From NCBI RefSeq assembly GCF_032362555.1, contig NC_083511.1, positions 2,728,001-2,792,000 of the forward strand: DNA of 64,000 bases. Direction: 5' to 3'. This DNA comes from Amyelois transitella (Eukaryota > Arthropoda > Insecta > Lepidoptera > Pyralidae). How positions within the stretch are numbered: position 1 is the stretch's first letter; the number at the start of each line of letters is the position of its first letter. Below are positions 63,641 through 64,000 of this stretch, in pieces. Position numbers and translations under genes: made by a program. The notes below the pieces were generated by a model. That model searched no databases and was not told the origin of the DNA. It saw only the letters and a program-made list of their open reading frames with translations.

Positions 63641-63959
63641 TTTGATAATTTGTGGCACTTGTGTATCCATAAGAAGACGAGGTAGATGGCGTGGAGCAGT
63701 AGTAATTATTTACTGAGTCATAGGACAATGCTTCTTCTTCAGCACGAGTAATTGTTTCAAAAATTTCTCGTTGTACTCTCAATTGTAAATACTTTGGAAG
63801 ATCGCGTGTCTTTTGACAAAGACTAGCGAATAAATCAGTTAATGCATCTCGTGGTCGATTTGAATCAATTTGTCTCATTCTTTCTTCATTTCTTTCTATT
63901 CGTCTTTGCTCTCGATTTTTCTCGCGGATCCGAAGAATCTCTGTTATTTCCGTTTGCAT
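63438..63959 (-). CDS. Part of the MADF-type protein of Harbinger element 4 (5' side outside window)
   Basis: Open frame on the minus strand inside the transposase intron: a charged helical region (TEITEILRIREKNREQRRIE), RPRDALTDLFASLCQKTRDL, then a C-terminal run of six-residue repeats of LPDAST type. It corresponds to the BESS-like/linker and tail parts of the other MADF proteins. The MADF domain itself should lie to the right of the window. Confidence 0.65.
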   Translation of the reverse strand: MQTEITEILRIREKNREQRRIERNEERMRQIDSNRPRDALTDLFASLCQKTRDLPKYLQLRVQREIFETITRAEEEALSYDSVNNYYCSTPSTSSSYGYTSATNYQTTNLPDASPLPDVSTLRDVSTLADTRTLPDASTLPDASTVPDASTVPDASILHDVSHLTDNNSQHLA

Positions 63960-64000
63960 GCTGTTCTTCTTTTCAGATTGAATTGTAGACGATGTTGCGA

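Larger units (their letters stand above)
62857..64000 (+). mobile_element. Harbinger element 4, left part only (runs off the window)
   Basis: A candidate end 'agccgcggttccactgcagc' follows TAA (62854-62856) inside LINE ORF1. The words 'ccactgcagc' and 'cacgct' recur at 62866-62955, matching the subterminal repeats of the other Harbinger elements. It is followed by a transposase first exon and an inverted MADF exon in the usual arrangement. The right end lies beyond 64000, so the target duplication cannot be checked. Confidence 0.7.

Overview
The window is animal nuclear DNA, and the organism is almost certainly a lepidopteran. The genes are split by short GT..AG introns. One ~250-bp dispersed repeat that ends in a 'gtgccgggaaccacac' motif recurs a dozen times in both orientations. 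A tRNA-derived SINE and RTE-like 'ccgcgacttcgtccgcg' tails are also present, and the right half is packed with DNA transposons of families common in moths and butterflies. This assignment is inferred from repeat style and protein similarity; no sequence search was possible.

Positions 1-18000 hold the cohesin ATPase gene SMC3 on the minus strand. Twenty-one exons can be joined without a phase break and encode residues 1-1072; the C-terminal ATPase half lies beyond position 1. A complete single-exon acid lipase gene (1480-2811, plus strand) sits inside one SMC3 intron. A broken tandem copy of an SMC3 exon lies at 31-152. The other introns are filled with SINEs and fragments, plus a small pogo/Tigger element (14947-15835). 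Positions 19861-26435 hold a seven-exon SLC22-type organic cation transporter of 532 residues.

From about 26.5 kb to the right edge I see no ordinary host gene. In order: tandem duplicated repeat blocks (28128-30056); two hAT-type non-autonomous elements with 8-bp target duplications (30707-32095, which carries a start-codon-containing ORF, and 32465-32773); a decayed pogo-like element interrupted by a Tc1/mariner-like element with unusually wide D..E spacing (36277-38737); a Harbinger element (38867-41084); a copia fragment; a decayed hAT element set into an unclassified transposon gene; a second Harbinger (47127-50122); a Harbinger/MSANTD remnant holding an apparently intact mariner (50629-51923); a decayed Transib; a piggyBac fragment; and a jockey-like LINE whose ORF1 is broken by a third (59099-62204) and apparently a fourth Harbinger (62857 to the edge).

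The most interesting pattern is shared by the Harbinger elements. Each has a transposase gene reading inward from one end and a MADF-type DNA-binding gene reading inward from the other. The two are interlocked: the last exon of each gene lies inside an intron of the other, so their exons interdigitate without overlapping. Each element also carries its own subterminal repeat set, which could be the binding site of its MADF protein.
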